Source: Planctomycetota bacterium
GTDB lineage: Bacteria > Planctomycetota > UBA1135 > UBA2386
DNA: 46,815 nucleotides
Direction of reading: 5' to 3'
Assembly (NCBI GenBank): GCA_020849665.1
Contig: JADLFX010000035.1
Location: 1-46,815 of the forward strand
Shown here: positions 27,646-36,537 of the stretch, one piece after another
Numbering within the stretch: position 1 is the first letter of the stretch
How the letters are laid out: the number at the start of each line of letters is the position of its first letter
Program-made: the position numbers and the translations under genes
The notes under the pieces: generated by a model
The model's input: the letters and a program-made list of their open reading frames with translations, nothing else
Told to the model about the DNA's origin: nothing
Database searches by the model: none

Positions 27646-28817
27646 ACGTGCCCATCCTGGTGGTGTGTCCGTACCTCCCCGACCCTCCCGACCACGGCGG
27701 GAGGATCCGCTCCCGGGTGCTGGTCGAGGCGCTCGCCGGACTCGGCGACGTGCACCTGGCGGTGCCCGCGCCGGAGGCCCGGGCTCTGCCCGGCGTCGCC
27801 CAGGTCCATCCGCTGCCGGCGCGCGCCCCGTCTCCCCCCGGGCCGTTCGCCAAGGTCGCGACCTGGCTGCGCGGGGCGTCGGAGGTCCTGGGCCGCCGCT
27901 GGGGCGAAGGCGCCCCGGAGGCGCTGGCGCGCGTGGCCGCCGCGCTGCGGCCGGAGCTGGTGGTGGCGGATTCGAGCTTCGTGCTGCCGGTGACCCGCGT
28001 CCTGGCCGAGGTGCAGGTCCTGCACCTGCACAACGTCGAGTCGGCAGCGCTGGCCCGCGACGTCCCGGACCTCCGCGTGCGGGACCGCGTGCAGCGCGGA
28101 CTCGAGAGCTGGCTCGTCGGGCACGCGGAGGCGGCCGCCGCGCGCGCGGCGCGGCTGGTGTTCACGGTGTCGGCGCAGGATCGGGCGCTGCTCCTGCGCC
28201 GCGCGCCGGGCGTCCCGGTCGAGGTGGTCGAGAACTCCGTGGACGTCGCGGCGATCCCCTGCCTGCCCCTGCCCACGAGCGCGGCGCCGCTGCTGCTCTT
28301 CGTCGGCTCGTTCGAGTACCCGCCCAACCTGGAGGCGGCGCGCGAGCTGCTCTTCGTCCACCTGCCGGTCCTGCGCTCCGCCGTGCCGGATCTGCGCGTG
28401 CGCGTGGTGGGCAACGACCCGGACGGCGTCGTGGCCGGCTGGTGCCGCGCGGCCGGCGCCGAGGCCGCGGGCCGCGTGGCCGACCTGCGGCCCCACTACG
28501 CCGCGGCGCGCTGCGTGTACCTGCCGATCCGCTCCGGCGGTGGGACGCGGATCAAGGCGATCGAGGCCCTGGCGTACGGCCGGCCGGTCCTCGCCACGGC
28601 AGTCGCGGTGGAGGGGCTCGGACTCGAACCCGGCCGCGAGTACCTGCCGTTCGAGACGCCGCAGGAGGGGCGCGAGGCCCTGGCCCGGGCTCTGGCCGCG
28701 GAGGCCGGCGCGCTGGCCGAGCGCGGCCGCGCCGTGGCGGAGGCGCGCTTCGACCACCGTGCCGCGCGGGCACGCATGCGCGCGGTGCTCGCGCCGCTGG
28801 TGGCGCGCCCGGCCTAG
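27642..28817 (+). CDS. Glycosyltransferase family 4
   Basis: A 391-residue GT-B glycosyltransferase. GTG 27642 overlaps the TGA of the NagZ fusion; a second GTG at 27648 is possible. The N-terminal acceptor domain (ILVVCPYLPDPPDHGGRIRS, with the glycine-rich loop) and the C-terminal donor domain (LLFVGSFEYPPNLEAA, DLRPHYAAARCVYLPIRSGGGTRIKAIEALAYGRPVLAT) match the group that works with PssA/EpsD-like exopolysaccharide clusters. The conserved donor-site acid is in KAIEAL. It ends exactly where the convergent GT4-GT2 fusion gene ends, with no base between the stop codons. The sugar and acceptor are unknown. Confidence 0.9.
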   Translation: MNVPILVVCPYLPDPPDHGGRIRSRVLVEALAGLGDVHLAVPAPEARALPGVAQVHPLPARAPSPPGPFAKVATWLRGASEVLGRRWGEGAPEALARVAAALRPELVVADSSFVLPVTRVLAEVQVLHLHNVESAALARDVPDLRVRDRVQRGLESWLVGHAEAAAARAARLVFTVSAQDRALLLRRAPGVPVEVVENSVDVAAIPCLPLPTSAAPLLLFVGSFEYPPNLEAARELLFVHLPVLRSAVPDLRVRVVGNDPDGVVAGWCRAAGAEAAGRVADLRPHYAAARCVYLPIRSGGGTRIKAIEALAYGRPVLATAVAVEGLGLEPGREYLPFETPQEGREALARALAAEAGALAERGRAVAEARFDHRAARARMRAVLAPLVARPA

Positions 28818-31235
28818 CTAGTCCGAGCCGCTCAGGCGGAACACCTCGCGGTCGCTGCGCACCGCGTGCGCGCGCTCCTGCTGGCGCAGGAGCAGCGCGC
28901 GCGGCAGGCGCGGCAGCGCGGCGAGCAGGCCGAGCAGCTGCGTGGCGAGGCCGGTGCTGCGGCCCTCCTTCCAGGCGTTCCAGGGCAGGAACGCGGCATG
29001 GGCCAGCACCAGCTCCGGATCGGTGATGGCCCGCCAGAAGAAGAGCTCGCGGTTGCGCCGGTCGATCCGCTCCAGCCGTCGCGGGCCGAACACGCGCAGC
29101 GAGGTGGCGCGGAACGCGTGGTGCACCTCCGCAGCGGGCTCGAACGCCACGTCGTAGCCGCGCTTCCAGGCGCGGTACGAGAGGCTCACGTCCTCCACAT
29201 AGCACGGCTCGTAGAGGTCCTCGAAGCCGCCCAGGGCGAGGTACTTCTTGCGGTCGAAGGCGCTGCTGCCGCCGCCGGCCCACAGGGCCGGGCCGGGCTG
29301 GTCGGCGGGCTCCACCTGGAGCAGGCGCACGAGGCCCTTCTTGACCAGCGCCCGGCCCAGTCCGGTCTCGACCCTGGGGCCCGCGAGATGGATGCGGCCC
29401 GTCGCCGCGAAGCGCCCCGGCACGGCCACGCGCGCCAGCAGGGCCCGCAGGAACGCGGGCTCGACCCGCATGTCGTTGTTGACGAACACGAGCACGTCGC
29501 GGGTCGCGGCCGCGACGCCGGCGCGGTTGCCGCGGATGAAGAAGCGGTTCTCCGGCAGGCGGACGACGCGCGCCCAGGGGTGCTCGCGCTCGACCCACGC
29601 CGCGGAACCGTCGTCGCTGCCGTTGTCCACCACGATCACCTCGTGGTCGCCGGGCGCGGCCGCCACCGCGGTGCGGAGCGAGGGCAGCAGCTCCTGCAGG
29701 TGGTGGCGGCCGTTCCAGTTCAGGACGATCACCGAGGCGTCGAGGCGCGCGGGCGGCGCCGCCCGCGCGCGATCCCCGGCCCGCGCGCGCGCGCGCGCGG
29801 CGAGGACCCAGGGCGTGGCCAGCAGGTCCGCGAGCCAGAGCAGGGCGAGGACCAGACCCGCGTAGCACCACAGGAGCGGCAGCAGCGGGGCGAGCCAGGG
29901 ATCCGGGGGAAGGGCTGCGGCACGCGCAGGCGCGGCCGGCGCGGGACTGTAGAGCGCCGCGATCGCCGCGTAGGTGGTGCCGATCCGGGCCAGGGGCTCG
30001 GGATGGAGGCGCGCGAGGCGGGCCGGGTCGTCGCGGAGCCCGCGCAGGAGTGTCGCCAGCGCCGCGACGTCGCCGGGCGGGAAGAGGAAGCCGTTCTGGC
30101 CCGCGCGCACCACCTCGGTCATGCCGCCCAGGTCCGACGCGAGCACCGGCACGCCGGCCGTGAACGCCTCGAGCACCACCAGGGGGGTGTTCTCGTACCA
30201 GGTGGAGGGGACCACGAGGAGGTCCATGTCCGCGAACACGCGGCCGGCGTCCTCTGCGGCGAACGGACCCGCGAACACGATGCGCGGGTCGTCGCCGGCC
30301 AGGGCGCGCAGGCGCGCGATGTACTCGGCGAAGAGCGGTTCCTCGGTGCGGCCGTGCAGCGTGAGCTGCAGCGCGCCGGGCACCTGGCGCACGGCCTCGA
30401 TCAGGACGTGAGCCGCCTTCCAGGGCGAGAACACGCCCACGAAGCCGAGGCGCAGCGGGGTGCGCGGCCGGGTCACGGCGGCGCGCGGGACGCGCCCGGC
30501 CTCGAGGCCGTACGGGACCACGTGCATGCGCTCCGCGGCGACGCCGTTGCGGGCGAACACGTCGGCCAGGAAGCGCGACGGCGCCACGACGGCGTCGGCC
30601 GCGGCCAGGGCGGCCCGCAGGCGCCCGGGCCGCTGCACGAGCGCCGCCAGCCGGTCCTCGGGGGAGTCGGCGGGGGCCAGCGGGCGCGAGCGGGCCAGCG
30701 CCACGCGCGCGGGATCGGCGGCGAGTGCCGCGAGCCCGGGCTGGTCGCAGGGCACGCAGCCGAGGCCCTCATCGGGCGGACCCTGGCACAGGGTCCCGTC
30801 GCTGCGCAGCAGGGTGAAGCGCGGGCACAGGAACCAGAAGTCGGTGAGCTGCACGAGCGTGCGCACGCCGCGCGCCTGCGCCTCGAGCAGGAGGTCGATG
30901 CCCAGCTGGCGGAGGTGGAAGAAGTGCACCACGTCGGGATGCACCTCTTCGAGCACCCGGGCGAACGGCGCGCGCAGATGCGGGTTGTGCCAGTCGCGCA
31001 GGACCGGATCGGGATTGAGCCCGACCCAGTGGTTGAGCCGGATCACGCGGAAGCCGTCGTAGGGCTGGTCGAAGACGTGCACCGGCGGCTCGGCGCGGCC
31101 CCAGTCCCAGTGCAGGGAGAGCACCACGACCTCGGCGCCGCGCCGGCGCGCCTCGCGCGCCATGGCGAGGCAGATCTGCTCGGTGCCCGAGTGGCAGTCG
31201 GGGAAGAACTGATGGATCACGTAGAGGAGCCTCAC
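28818..31235 (-). CDS. GT4-transmembrane-GT2 glycosyltransferase fusion
   Basis: An 805-residue fusion. GTG 31235 follows GGAGG at seven bases, one of the best ribosome sites in the window, and overlaps the TGA of the preceding gene (GTGA). Residues 1 to about 410 form a GT-B GT4 enzyme: HQFFPDCHSGTEQICLAMA, LGFVGVFSPWKAAHVLIEAV, YENTPLVVLEAFTAGVPVLAS. About 440-475 is a strongly hydrophobic segment with a Pro and Trp break (LLPLLWCYAGLVLALLWLADLL). About 498-745 is a GT-A GT2 enzyme with VIVLNWNGRHHL, VIVVDNGSDDGS and the NND motif (VFVNNDMRV). It could add two successive sugars to a lipid-linked glycan at the inner membrane (inference). Confidence 0.88.
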   Translation of the reverse strand: MRLLYVIHQFFPDCHSGTEQICLAMAREARRRGAEVVVLSLHWDWGRAEPPVHVFDQPYDGFRVIRLNHWVGLNPDPVLRDWHNPHLRAPFARVLEEVHPDVVHFFHLRQLGIDLLLEAQARGVRTLVQLTDFWFLCPRFTLLRSDGTLCQGPPDEGLGCVPCDQPGLAALAADPARVALARSRPLAPADSPEDRLAALVQRPGRLRAALAAADAVVAPSRFLADVFARNGVAAERMHVVPYGLEAGRVPRAAVTRPRTPLRLGFVGVFSPWKAAHVLIEAVRQVPGALQLTLHGRTEEPLFAEYIARLRALAGDDPRIVFAGPFAAEDAGRVFADMDLLVVPSTWYENTPLVVLEAFTAGVPVLASDLGGMTEVVRAGQNGFLFPPGDVAALATLLRGLRDDPARLARLHPEPLARIGTTYAAIAALYSPAPAAPARAAALPPDPWLAPLLPLLWCYAGLVLALLWLADLLATPWVLAARARARAGDRARAAPPARLDASVIVLNWNGRHHLQELLPSLRTAVAAAPGDHEVIVVDNGSDDGSAAWVEREHPWARVVRLPENRFFIRGNRAGVAAATRDVLVFVNNDMRVEPAFLRALLARVAVPGRFAATGRIHLAGPRVETGLGRALVKKGLVRLLQVEPADQPGPALWAGGGSSAFDRKKYLALGGFEDLYEPCYVEDVSLSYRAWKRGYDVAFEPAAEVHHAFRATSLRVFGPRRLERIDRRNRELFFWRAITDPELVLAHAAFLPWNAWKEGRSTGLATQLLGLLAALPRLPRALLLRQQERAHAVRSDREVFRLSGSD

Positions 31236-32755
31236 GGCGGCCCCTCCGCGCGGATCCGCCGCAGGAGCTCCGCCGCGCTGCGCGTCGCATCCTGCGTGGC
31301 GTGCACCTCGGCGCGGGCGCGGGCGCCGATCGCCGCCGCGCGTCCCGGGTCGGTCAGGACCGAGCGCAGCGCCTCGGCCAGGGCCGCCGCGTCGGCGGGG
31401 TCCACGAGGAGCCCGGTGTCGCCGTCGCGCACGACCTCGGGGATGCCCGACACGGCGGTCGTGACGACCGGCAGGCCGAGCGCCATGGCCTCGAGGACGA
31501 AGGTGGGGATCCCGTCGCGCTCCCCGTCCGCGGCGACGACGCAGGGCAGCAGCGCGGCGTCGGCGTGCAGCAGGAGGTCGCGCACGGCGTCGTTGGCCAG
31601 CGCCCCGCGGAACTCGACCAGTTCGCGGACGCCGTGTTGCACGCAGAGCGATTCGATGCGCGTGCGTTCGGGACCGTCGCCGGCCAGGAGCCAGCGCACC
31701 GGCACGCCGTCGCGGCGCAGCAGTGCGAGGGCCGCCGGGACGTGGTGCAGGCCCTTCTTGGCGACCAGGCGCGCGGCGCTCACCACGATCCCCTGGCCGG
31801 GACGCCGCGCCGCGCCGGTCCAGTGGGCGAGGTCGAGGCCGTAGACGATGCGCGGGATCCGCTCGGCCTGCGCGCCGGGGATCGAGCGCACCAGCCGGTC
31901 GCGGCAGGCGGCCGTGCACACGCGGAAGAACCGGCTGAGGCGCAGCTTCTCCGCGAGGAGCTTGTGGTCGTACGGGAAGTCGAAGTCGACGTACGAGCTG
32001 ACGCTGGCGGGCAGGTCCAGGAGGAGCGCGGCGCCGAGGCCGACGTTGGCGGACCAGGACGAGCCGTAGACGTGCAGGTGGCGCACCGGACCTCCGGCCA
32101 GGAACGAGGCCAGCGCGAAGGCGTTGCCCGGGTGGCGCGGCTCGCGCAGGGGCAGCTTGCCGAGCAGCGCCCGGGCCCCGCTGCCGGCCTCGCGATAGAG
32201 CGCGCACAGTGCCGCCACGCGCCGGGGCCGGCGCAGGATCCAGCCCCAGATCCGCGCGTGGCGACGCAGGACGCCGTCGCGCGGCAGGAACGTCGCGCGG
32301 GCGAGCAGGGCCCCGGCCTCCGCGTGCACCGGGACCCCCTCGACGCGCTCGAGCACCAGGATCCGGATCGCGGGATCGAGGGCCAGGAGCGCCAGGGTCT
32401 CGCGATACACGAAGGTGTGCGACAGGTCGGGGAGCACCGGCAGGAGGATCCAGGGGATGCCCGCCGGCGCCGCGCCGGCTCCCGGCGGCGTCTGCGGTGC
32501 CGGCGCCGTGCCGAGCGCGCGGAGCGCGAGGCCGGTGAGCGCGTCGAGCACGCGGCTGGCGAGGTGGCGCAGCCCTTCGCGCACCAGGAAGCGCAGCCCC
32601 ACGCGCTCGTGCCGCGTCCCGCTCACGGCGATCACCTCGTGCCGTAGCGGACGGGCGGCGAAGACCTGCGCCAGCGGTGCCAGCCCCTCGGGTCCGCCGC
32701 GCCAGGGCACCAGGGTCGTGGCCGGCGGGGTACGGGACTCGGGGACGGGGGCCAC
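31232..32755 (-). CDS. Glycosyltransferase family 4, WcaL/AmsK-like
   Basis: A GT-B glycosyltransferase of about 507 residues. Its N-terminal part has LPVLPDLSHTFVYRETLALLAL, the pattern of colanic-acid-type WcaL/AmsK transferases. The donor domain reads VVSAARLVAKKGLHHVPAAL, LLAGDGPERTRIE, and EAMALGLPVVTTAVSGIPEVV with the E-x7-E acids nearby. The start is uncertain. ATG 32851 would lie in the loop of a strong hairpin that ends the preceding transcript, so a GTG at 32755 is given; a GTG at 32710 is also possible. The stop codon overlaps the GTG of the GT4-GT2 fusion, so the two are translationally coupled. Confidence 0.82.
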   Translation of the reverse strand: MAPVPESRTPPATTLVPWRGGPEGLAPLAQVFAARPLRHEVIAVSGTRHERVGLRFLVREGLRHLASRVLDALTGLALRALGTAPAPQTPPGAGAAPAGIPWILLPVLPDLSHTFVYRETLALLALDPAIRILVLERVEGVPVHAEAGALLARATFLPRDGVLRRHARIWGWILRRPRRVAALCALYREAGSGARALLGKLPLREPRHPGNAFALASFLAGGPVRHLHVYGSSWSANVGLGAALLLDLPASVSSYVDFDFPYDHKLLAEKLRLSRFFRVCTAACRDRLVRSIPGAQAERIPRIVYGLDLAHWTGAARRPGQGIVVSAARLVAKKGLHHVPAALALLRRDGVPVRWLLAGDGPERTRIESLCVQHGVRELVEFRGALANDAVRDLLLHADAALLPCVVAADGERDGIPTFVLEAMALGLPVVTTAVSGIPEVVRDGDTGLLVDPADAAALAEALRSVLTDPGRAAAIGARARAEVHATQDATRSAAELLRRIRAEGPP

Positions 32756-32838
32756 AGGGTTGGGCAAGAGCGTAGGCGCGGACCCTGTGCCTGCAACGCA
32801 TGCGCGCCGCGAGGGGCGGCCGCGCCGCCACGAAACGA

Positions 32839-32865
32839 CGCGGGCCGCCATCCCGGCGGCCCGCG
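32839..32865 (-). terminator. Strong hairpin after the lamin-tail gene
   Basis: CGCGGGCCGCC (32839-32849) pairs perfectly with GGCGGCCCGCG (32855-32865), an 11-bp stem with a five-base loop, about 55 bases beyond the stop at 32919. On the minus strand it is followed by CGTCGTTTCGT, a weak T-rich patch. Probably a terminator separating the lamin-tail gene from the glycosyltransferase pair. Confidence 0.55.
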
Positions 32866-32918
32866 CGAGCCGCGCCCGCCCCGTCCGGCCGCGTGCCGCG
32901 CGGCCGGGGCGCGGGGGC

Positions 32919-34646
32919 TCAGCTCCCGACGACGATCTTCAGCGCGTTGGTGTTGCCGAAGGGCAGCGGGATGCCAAGGGCGGTGTCCAGATCGAAGTCC
33001 TGGAAGAAGAGCGTCGCGCCTTGGAACGAGGGGTTGTTGGGCAGCGGCAGCGGGAGCGTGCTGGTGCCCGTGGCGCCGGTCGCCAGGTTGAGGGTGAAGA
33101 GCGTGTTGATGTAGAGGAACGACCCGCTCTGGCCGCCGAAGAGGCCGAGGTCGATCGGCGTGGGGAGCGCCGCGCTGCCGACCAGGAGGACGCTGTTCTG
33201 GTTGGGCTTGAGGCCGCTCAGGTCCAGGCGGAAGCTGGCGTCGCCCAGGCGCGGGAAGCCAAAGGCGTCCAGGTCAGGCGTGCCGACGGTCGTGGCCTTG
33301 GCCACGCCGATGCGCTCGACGCGCGCCACCGGGGTGGAGATCGAGAGCAGGTCGACCGTCGGGGGGCGGGTGGTGCCGTTGTTGCCCACGAACTCGCGGT
33401 AGCCGACGTAGATGCCGCCGAGCTGCGGGGCGCTGCGCTTGCCGGTGATGCGGGTCCCGTCCAGGCCCCCGAAGGTGCCGCCGAAGTAGCCCTCGACCTT
33501 GTCACCGCTGACCTGCAGGCGCAGGCGCTGCCAGCCATCGTTCACGCCCTGCTGGAGGCTGATCTGGCCGATGATCTTCCAGTCCGGGCCGCCGTCGTTG
33601 TGGTCGATCAGGTAGAGGATCGAGGTGGTGGCGGTGTTCTGGAAGGTCCAGCTGATCCCGGTGTTGCCGTTGGCCGACGGCACGGTGAAGAGGGTGCGGG
33701 ACGGATCCGGCGTGTTGTAGAGCCCGCCGCTGCCGCCGGTCACGCCGATGCTCCAGGTCTCGTACTCGCCGCCCACTTCGGGCCTGGAGTCGAAGTACAC
33801 CCAGCTCTCCAGCACGAACTCGTCACCCACGTCGGTGAGGAGCATGTTCATGTTCCCGCCGCCGGTCTCGTCCCAGAAGATCGCGGCCTTGCCGCCCTGC
33901 GGCGACGCGGGGATCACGTTGGGGTTGATCGGCGGGGTCACCACCACGGTCGGGTCGACCGCGCGCCCGTACTTGTAGGAGGCGCCGAACTCGGGCAGGT
34001 TGTCGTTGTTGTTGAACGTGTCGTAGAGGCCGAGGTACGGGACGAGGTTCGGCCGGTTGTTCGTCGTCCCGGGGGTCCAGGTGATGCAGCGGAAGTCCCG
34101 GCCGTTGTTGTTGGTGTCGTAGCCGTCGCGCAGGCGGCTGTAGCCGGACTCGAAGCCCGAGGCGTTCTGGTGGTTGTCCCAGATCGCCTCGCCTTCGTAG
34201 AGGTTGGCGGGAATTTGGGTCGTGGTCGACTGGTTGTTCTCGTAGACCACCGTGTCCACGATCGCGCCGTTCGAGTCCTTGATCGTGAGCGCGTTCTTGT
34301 CGTTCCGGAACAGCTCGGTGAACCCGCCGGTGGGCGTGAGCACCTGGTTCACGTTGGGGATCACCGCGTTCCCCATCACGTAGAACGCGCCGGCCGCCAG
34401 GGTGGTGTTGGGCGGGACCGTGTACACCAGCACCGTCACGGCCGGGTTGTAGTTGGTGTTGGTGAGCGTCCAGCCGCTGATGTCGACGGGGGCGTTGGTG
34501 CGGTTGTAGAGCTCGACGAACTCGAGGATCTCGCTCGCCCCCGACTGCACGTATTGGTCGTAGGCGAACTCGTTGATGACGACAGGGGGGTTGGAGGGGC
34601 CCTGCGGCGCGGCGAGGGCGGAGAGGAAGGCAAGCGTCGTGAGCAT
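32919..34646 (-). CDS. Secreted lamin-tail-domain (LTD) protein
   Basis: A 575-residue exported protein. ATG 34646 has GAGG six bases upstream and leads into a short signal peptide (MLTTLAFLSALAAP, then Q). Residues about 18-150 are an LTD-type immunoglobulin fold: VVINEFAYD, EFVELYNRTNAPVDISGWTLTN and AAGAFYVMGN are its core strands. A middle region of about 250-420 (FVLESWVYFDSRPE, WQRLRLQVSGDKVEGYFGG) resembles a concanavalin-like sandwich. The C-terminus (FRLDLSGLKPNQNSVLLVG and onward) is the shared beta-rich tail. The protein is unusually rich in Asn and Thr. LTD proteins in bacteria are often surface-located and linked to nucleases or adhesins; no nuclease motif is seen here. Confidence 0.85.
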   Translation of the reverse strand: MLTTLAFLSALAAPQGPSNPPVVINEFAYDQYVQSGASEILEFVELYNRTNAPVDISGWTLTNTNYNPAVTVLVYTVPPNTTLAAGAFYVMGNAVIPNVNQVLTPTGGFTELFRNDKNALTIKDSNGAIVDTVVYENNQSTTTQIPANLYEGEAIWDNHQNASGFESGYSRLRDGYDTNNNGRDFRCITWTPGTTNNRPNLVPYLGLYDTFNNNDNLPEFGASYKYGRAVDPTVVVTPPINPNVIPASPQGGKAAIFWDETGGGNMNMLLTDVGDEFVLESWVYFDSRPEVGGEYETWSIGVTGGSGGLYNTPDPSRTLFTVPSANGNTGISWTFQNTATTSILYLIDHNDGGPDWKIIGQISLQQGVNDGWQRLRLQVSGDKVEGYFGGTFGGLDGTRITGKRSAPQLGGIYVGYREFVGNNGTTRPPTVDLLSISTPVARVERIGVAKATTVGTPDLDAFGFPRLGDASFRLDLSGLKPNQNSVLLVGSAALPTPIDLGLFGGQSGSFLYINTLFTLNLATGATGTSTLPLPLPNNPSFQGATLFFQDFDLDTALGIPLPFGNTNALKIVVGS

Positions 34647-34819
34647 GGATGGCCTCGAAGGGGAACGGCCAAGGGTAGATGGCTCCCGGAGGAGCGGCAA
34701 GGCGCGGGGAATCCGCCCGGGCCTCTTACGGTCCGCCAGGATGGGAGAAGTCCATGCGAGCGCCCGGGTCGGGGGCTGGATGCGTATCGTTGCGGGCTTC
34801 CCCACTCCGCAAGATCCCC

Positions 34820-36493
34820 ATGTCCAGACCTCTCCCCGCCGCGCTGCTCGTGTGCAGCATTCTCACCTCCGGCACCCTGGCCGCGCAGGAAGTGCGCACC
34901 TGGGTCGAGACCCGTACCGAGGGCGTGTTCGTGCGTACCGCACCCGCCCATGTCCCGGCCGCGCCCCTGGCCAACCCCAACCCCTCGCCGATCGCCACCC
35001 GCTGGACCTGGAACAACCCGCCGGGCCAGCCGTGGATCTCCGAGTACGTGTCCGTGGGGAACCGCGGCACGCTCGCGTGGGTCGGCCAGACCCTCAACGC
35101 GCAGATGCTCGCCGTCTGCTCCACCACGGAGGACAACTCGCCGCCCGTTCCCGTGTGGACGGTCCCGATGCCCGGCTACGGCACGGTGATCGTGCGGGCC
35201 GCCGACGACGCGCCGGTCGCGGCGGTGTCGGTGCGCACCAGCGCCGGCGTGCCGGAGCTGCGCGCCTACCGCGCCTACCAGTCCACGCCGCTGCTGCAGA
35301 CGGTCCTGCCGCTGAACGCCAACCAGCTCTGGGCCGAGTGCGACATCGACGACGCGGGCCGCTACCTCACCGCGGGCTACGACAACGCCAGCGGCCATGC
35401 CACGGTCGCGGTGTACGACCTGCTCTCGGCCAACCCCACGGTGCCCGTGCAGGTGCTCACCTCGACGACATCCGGCCACCGCGAGCACCGGATCTCGGGC
35501 GACGGCAAGACCGTGCTGATCGCCACGCACCGCTCCGACGCGCTCTACGACGTGGCCACCGGCAACCTGCTCTTCGAGGACGGCAGCGCGGTCTCGGTGG
35601 ACGCGCACACCATCGCGCACAGCGCGGACACGTTCGCGCGCGGCGGGTTCGACGTGGGCGCGTGGAAGCGCTCGGGCACGTCGTGGAACCGGGTGCTCAC
35701 CTTCAATGACGCGACGCTCGGCTTCGGCATCTACACGGCGTGCGCCCTCTCCAAGGACGGCACCACCTATGCGGTGGCCGCCACCGACGCGAACACCTAC
35801 CAGCTCTTCCGGGTGTTCGTGTGGCGCCTGACCAGCACCGGCTCCACCCTGCTCTGGACCTACCAGAGCGCAGGCAGCGGCACGCTGCAGACCACGCCCA
35901 CGGCGGTGTCGGTCTCCGACGACGGCCGCTGGATCGGCGTCGGCTCGTGGGGCACGGGGGGCAACACGCCGCCCGAGGCGCTGCTCTTCGACCGCGACGC
36001 GGGCAACGTGCCGGTGGCGACGATCGATGCGCCGGGGTCGGTGTTCGACCTCGATCTCGCCCCGGACGGCCAGTTCCTCCTGGCCGGGACCAAGGCGGTG
36101 CACGCGAACACCTTCGGCAACGGCGGCATCGCCTACTGCCTGGATCGCGGCGGCCAGGGCCATCGCGCCAAGGGCACACCGGCGATCGGCCGCGGCGTGA
36201 TCTGGGAGACCGGCGGCAACCCGGGCGAGCCGGTGGTGCTGCTCACCGCGACGGCGCTCCTGCCCATCCCCGTGCCCGTGCCGGGGTTCGTGGGCACGCT
36301 GGAGCTCGACCTCTCGCAGTCGGTGCTGCCGCCGATCGTCGTGGGCACCGTGCCGGCCGGTGGCGTGCACGCCCTCGCGCTCACGATCCCGAATGCGCCC
36401 TCCGCGGTGGGCGTGAACCTCTGGTCGCAGACCGCGCGCCTGGGCAGCCCGCCCGAGATCGAGAACAAGCTGCTGCACCCCATCCTGCCGTAG
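34820..36493 (+). CDS. Secreted WD40-like propeller protein, unknown function
   Basis: A 557-residue exported protein. ATG 34820 starts a signal peptide (MSRPLPAALLVCSILTSGTLAA before Q). The body has repeated blades with the D-D-G-R or D-G-K turn: CDIDDAGRYLTAGYD, RISGDGKTVLIATH, ALSKDGTTYAVAATD, SVSDDGRWIGVGSW and DLAPDGQFLLAG. This implies a WD40/YVTN-type beta-propeller of about seven blades. From about 450 onward (TPAIGRGVIWET) the sequence resembles the shared C-terminal tail. No catalytic or metal motif was seen. It is divergent from the lamin-tail gene (173 bp gap), and the two may be regulated together. The function is unknown; interaction or scaffold roles are typical of propellers. 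Confidence 0.82.
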   Translation: MSRPLPAALLVCSILTSGTLAAQEVRTWVETRTEGVFVRTAPAHVPAAPLANPNPSPIATRWTWNNPPGQPWISEYVSVGNRGTLAWVGQTLNAQMLAVCSTTEDNSPPVPVWTVPMPGYGTVIVRAADDAPVAAVSVRTSAGVPELRAYRAYQSTPLLQTVLPLNANQLWAECDIDDAGRYLTAGYDNASGHATVAVYDLLSANPTVPVQVLTSTTSGHREHRISGDGKTVLIATHRSDALYDVATGNLLFEDGSAVSVDAHTIAHSADTFARGGFDVGAWKRSGTSWNRVLTFNDATLGFGIYTACALSKDGTTYAVAATDANTYQLFRVFVWRLTSTGSTLLWTYQSAGSGTLQTTPTAVSVSDDGRWIGVGSWGTGGNTPPEALLFDRDAGNVPVATIDAPGSVFDLDLAPDGQFLLAGTKAVHANTFGNGGIAYCLDRGGQGHRAKGTPAIGRGVIWETGGNPGEPVVLLTATALLPIPVPVPGFVGTLELDLSQSVLPPIVVGTVPAGGVHALALTIPNAPSAVGVNLWSQTARLGSPPEIENKLLHPILP

Positions 36494-36512
36494 GCGCGGG
36501 AGCGGCGCCGCG

Positions 36513-36537
36513 GTGCACGGCTCAGCGGGCCGTGCAC
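36513..36537. terminator. Hairpin at a convergent junction
   Basis: GTGCACGGC (36513-36521) and GCCGTGCAC (36529-36537) form a perfect 9-bp stem. The loop contains the stop codon of the minus-strand sigma-factor gene (36522-36524). It is 20 bases after the stop of the propeller gene. No T-tract is present. Confidence 0.45.

Noticed and set aside
32756..32851. ATG 32851 as start of the WcaL-like glycosyltransferase
   Set aside because: The codon lies in the loop of an 11-bp hairpin that probably ends the preceding transcript, and the extra residues are low-complexity without family similarity.
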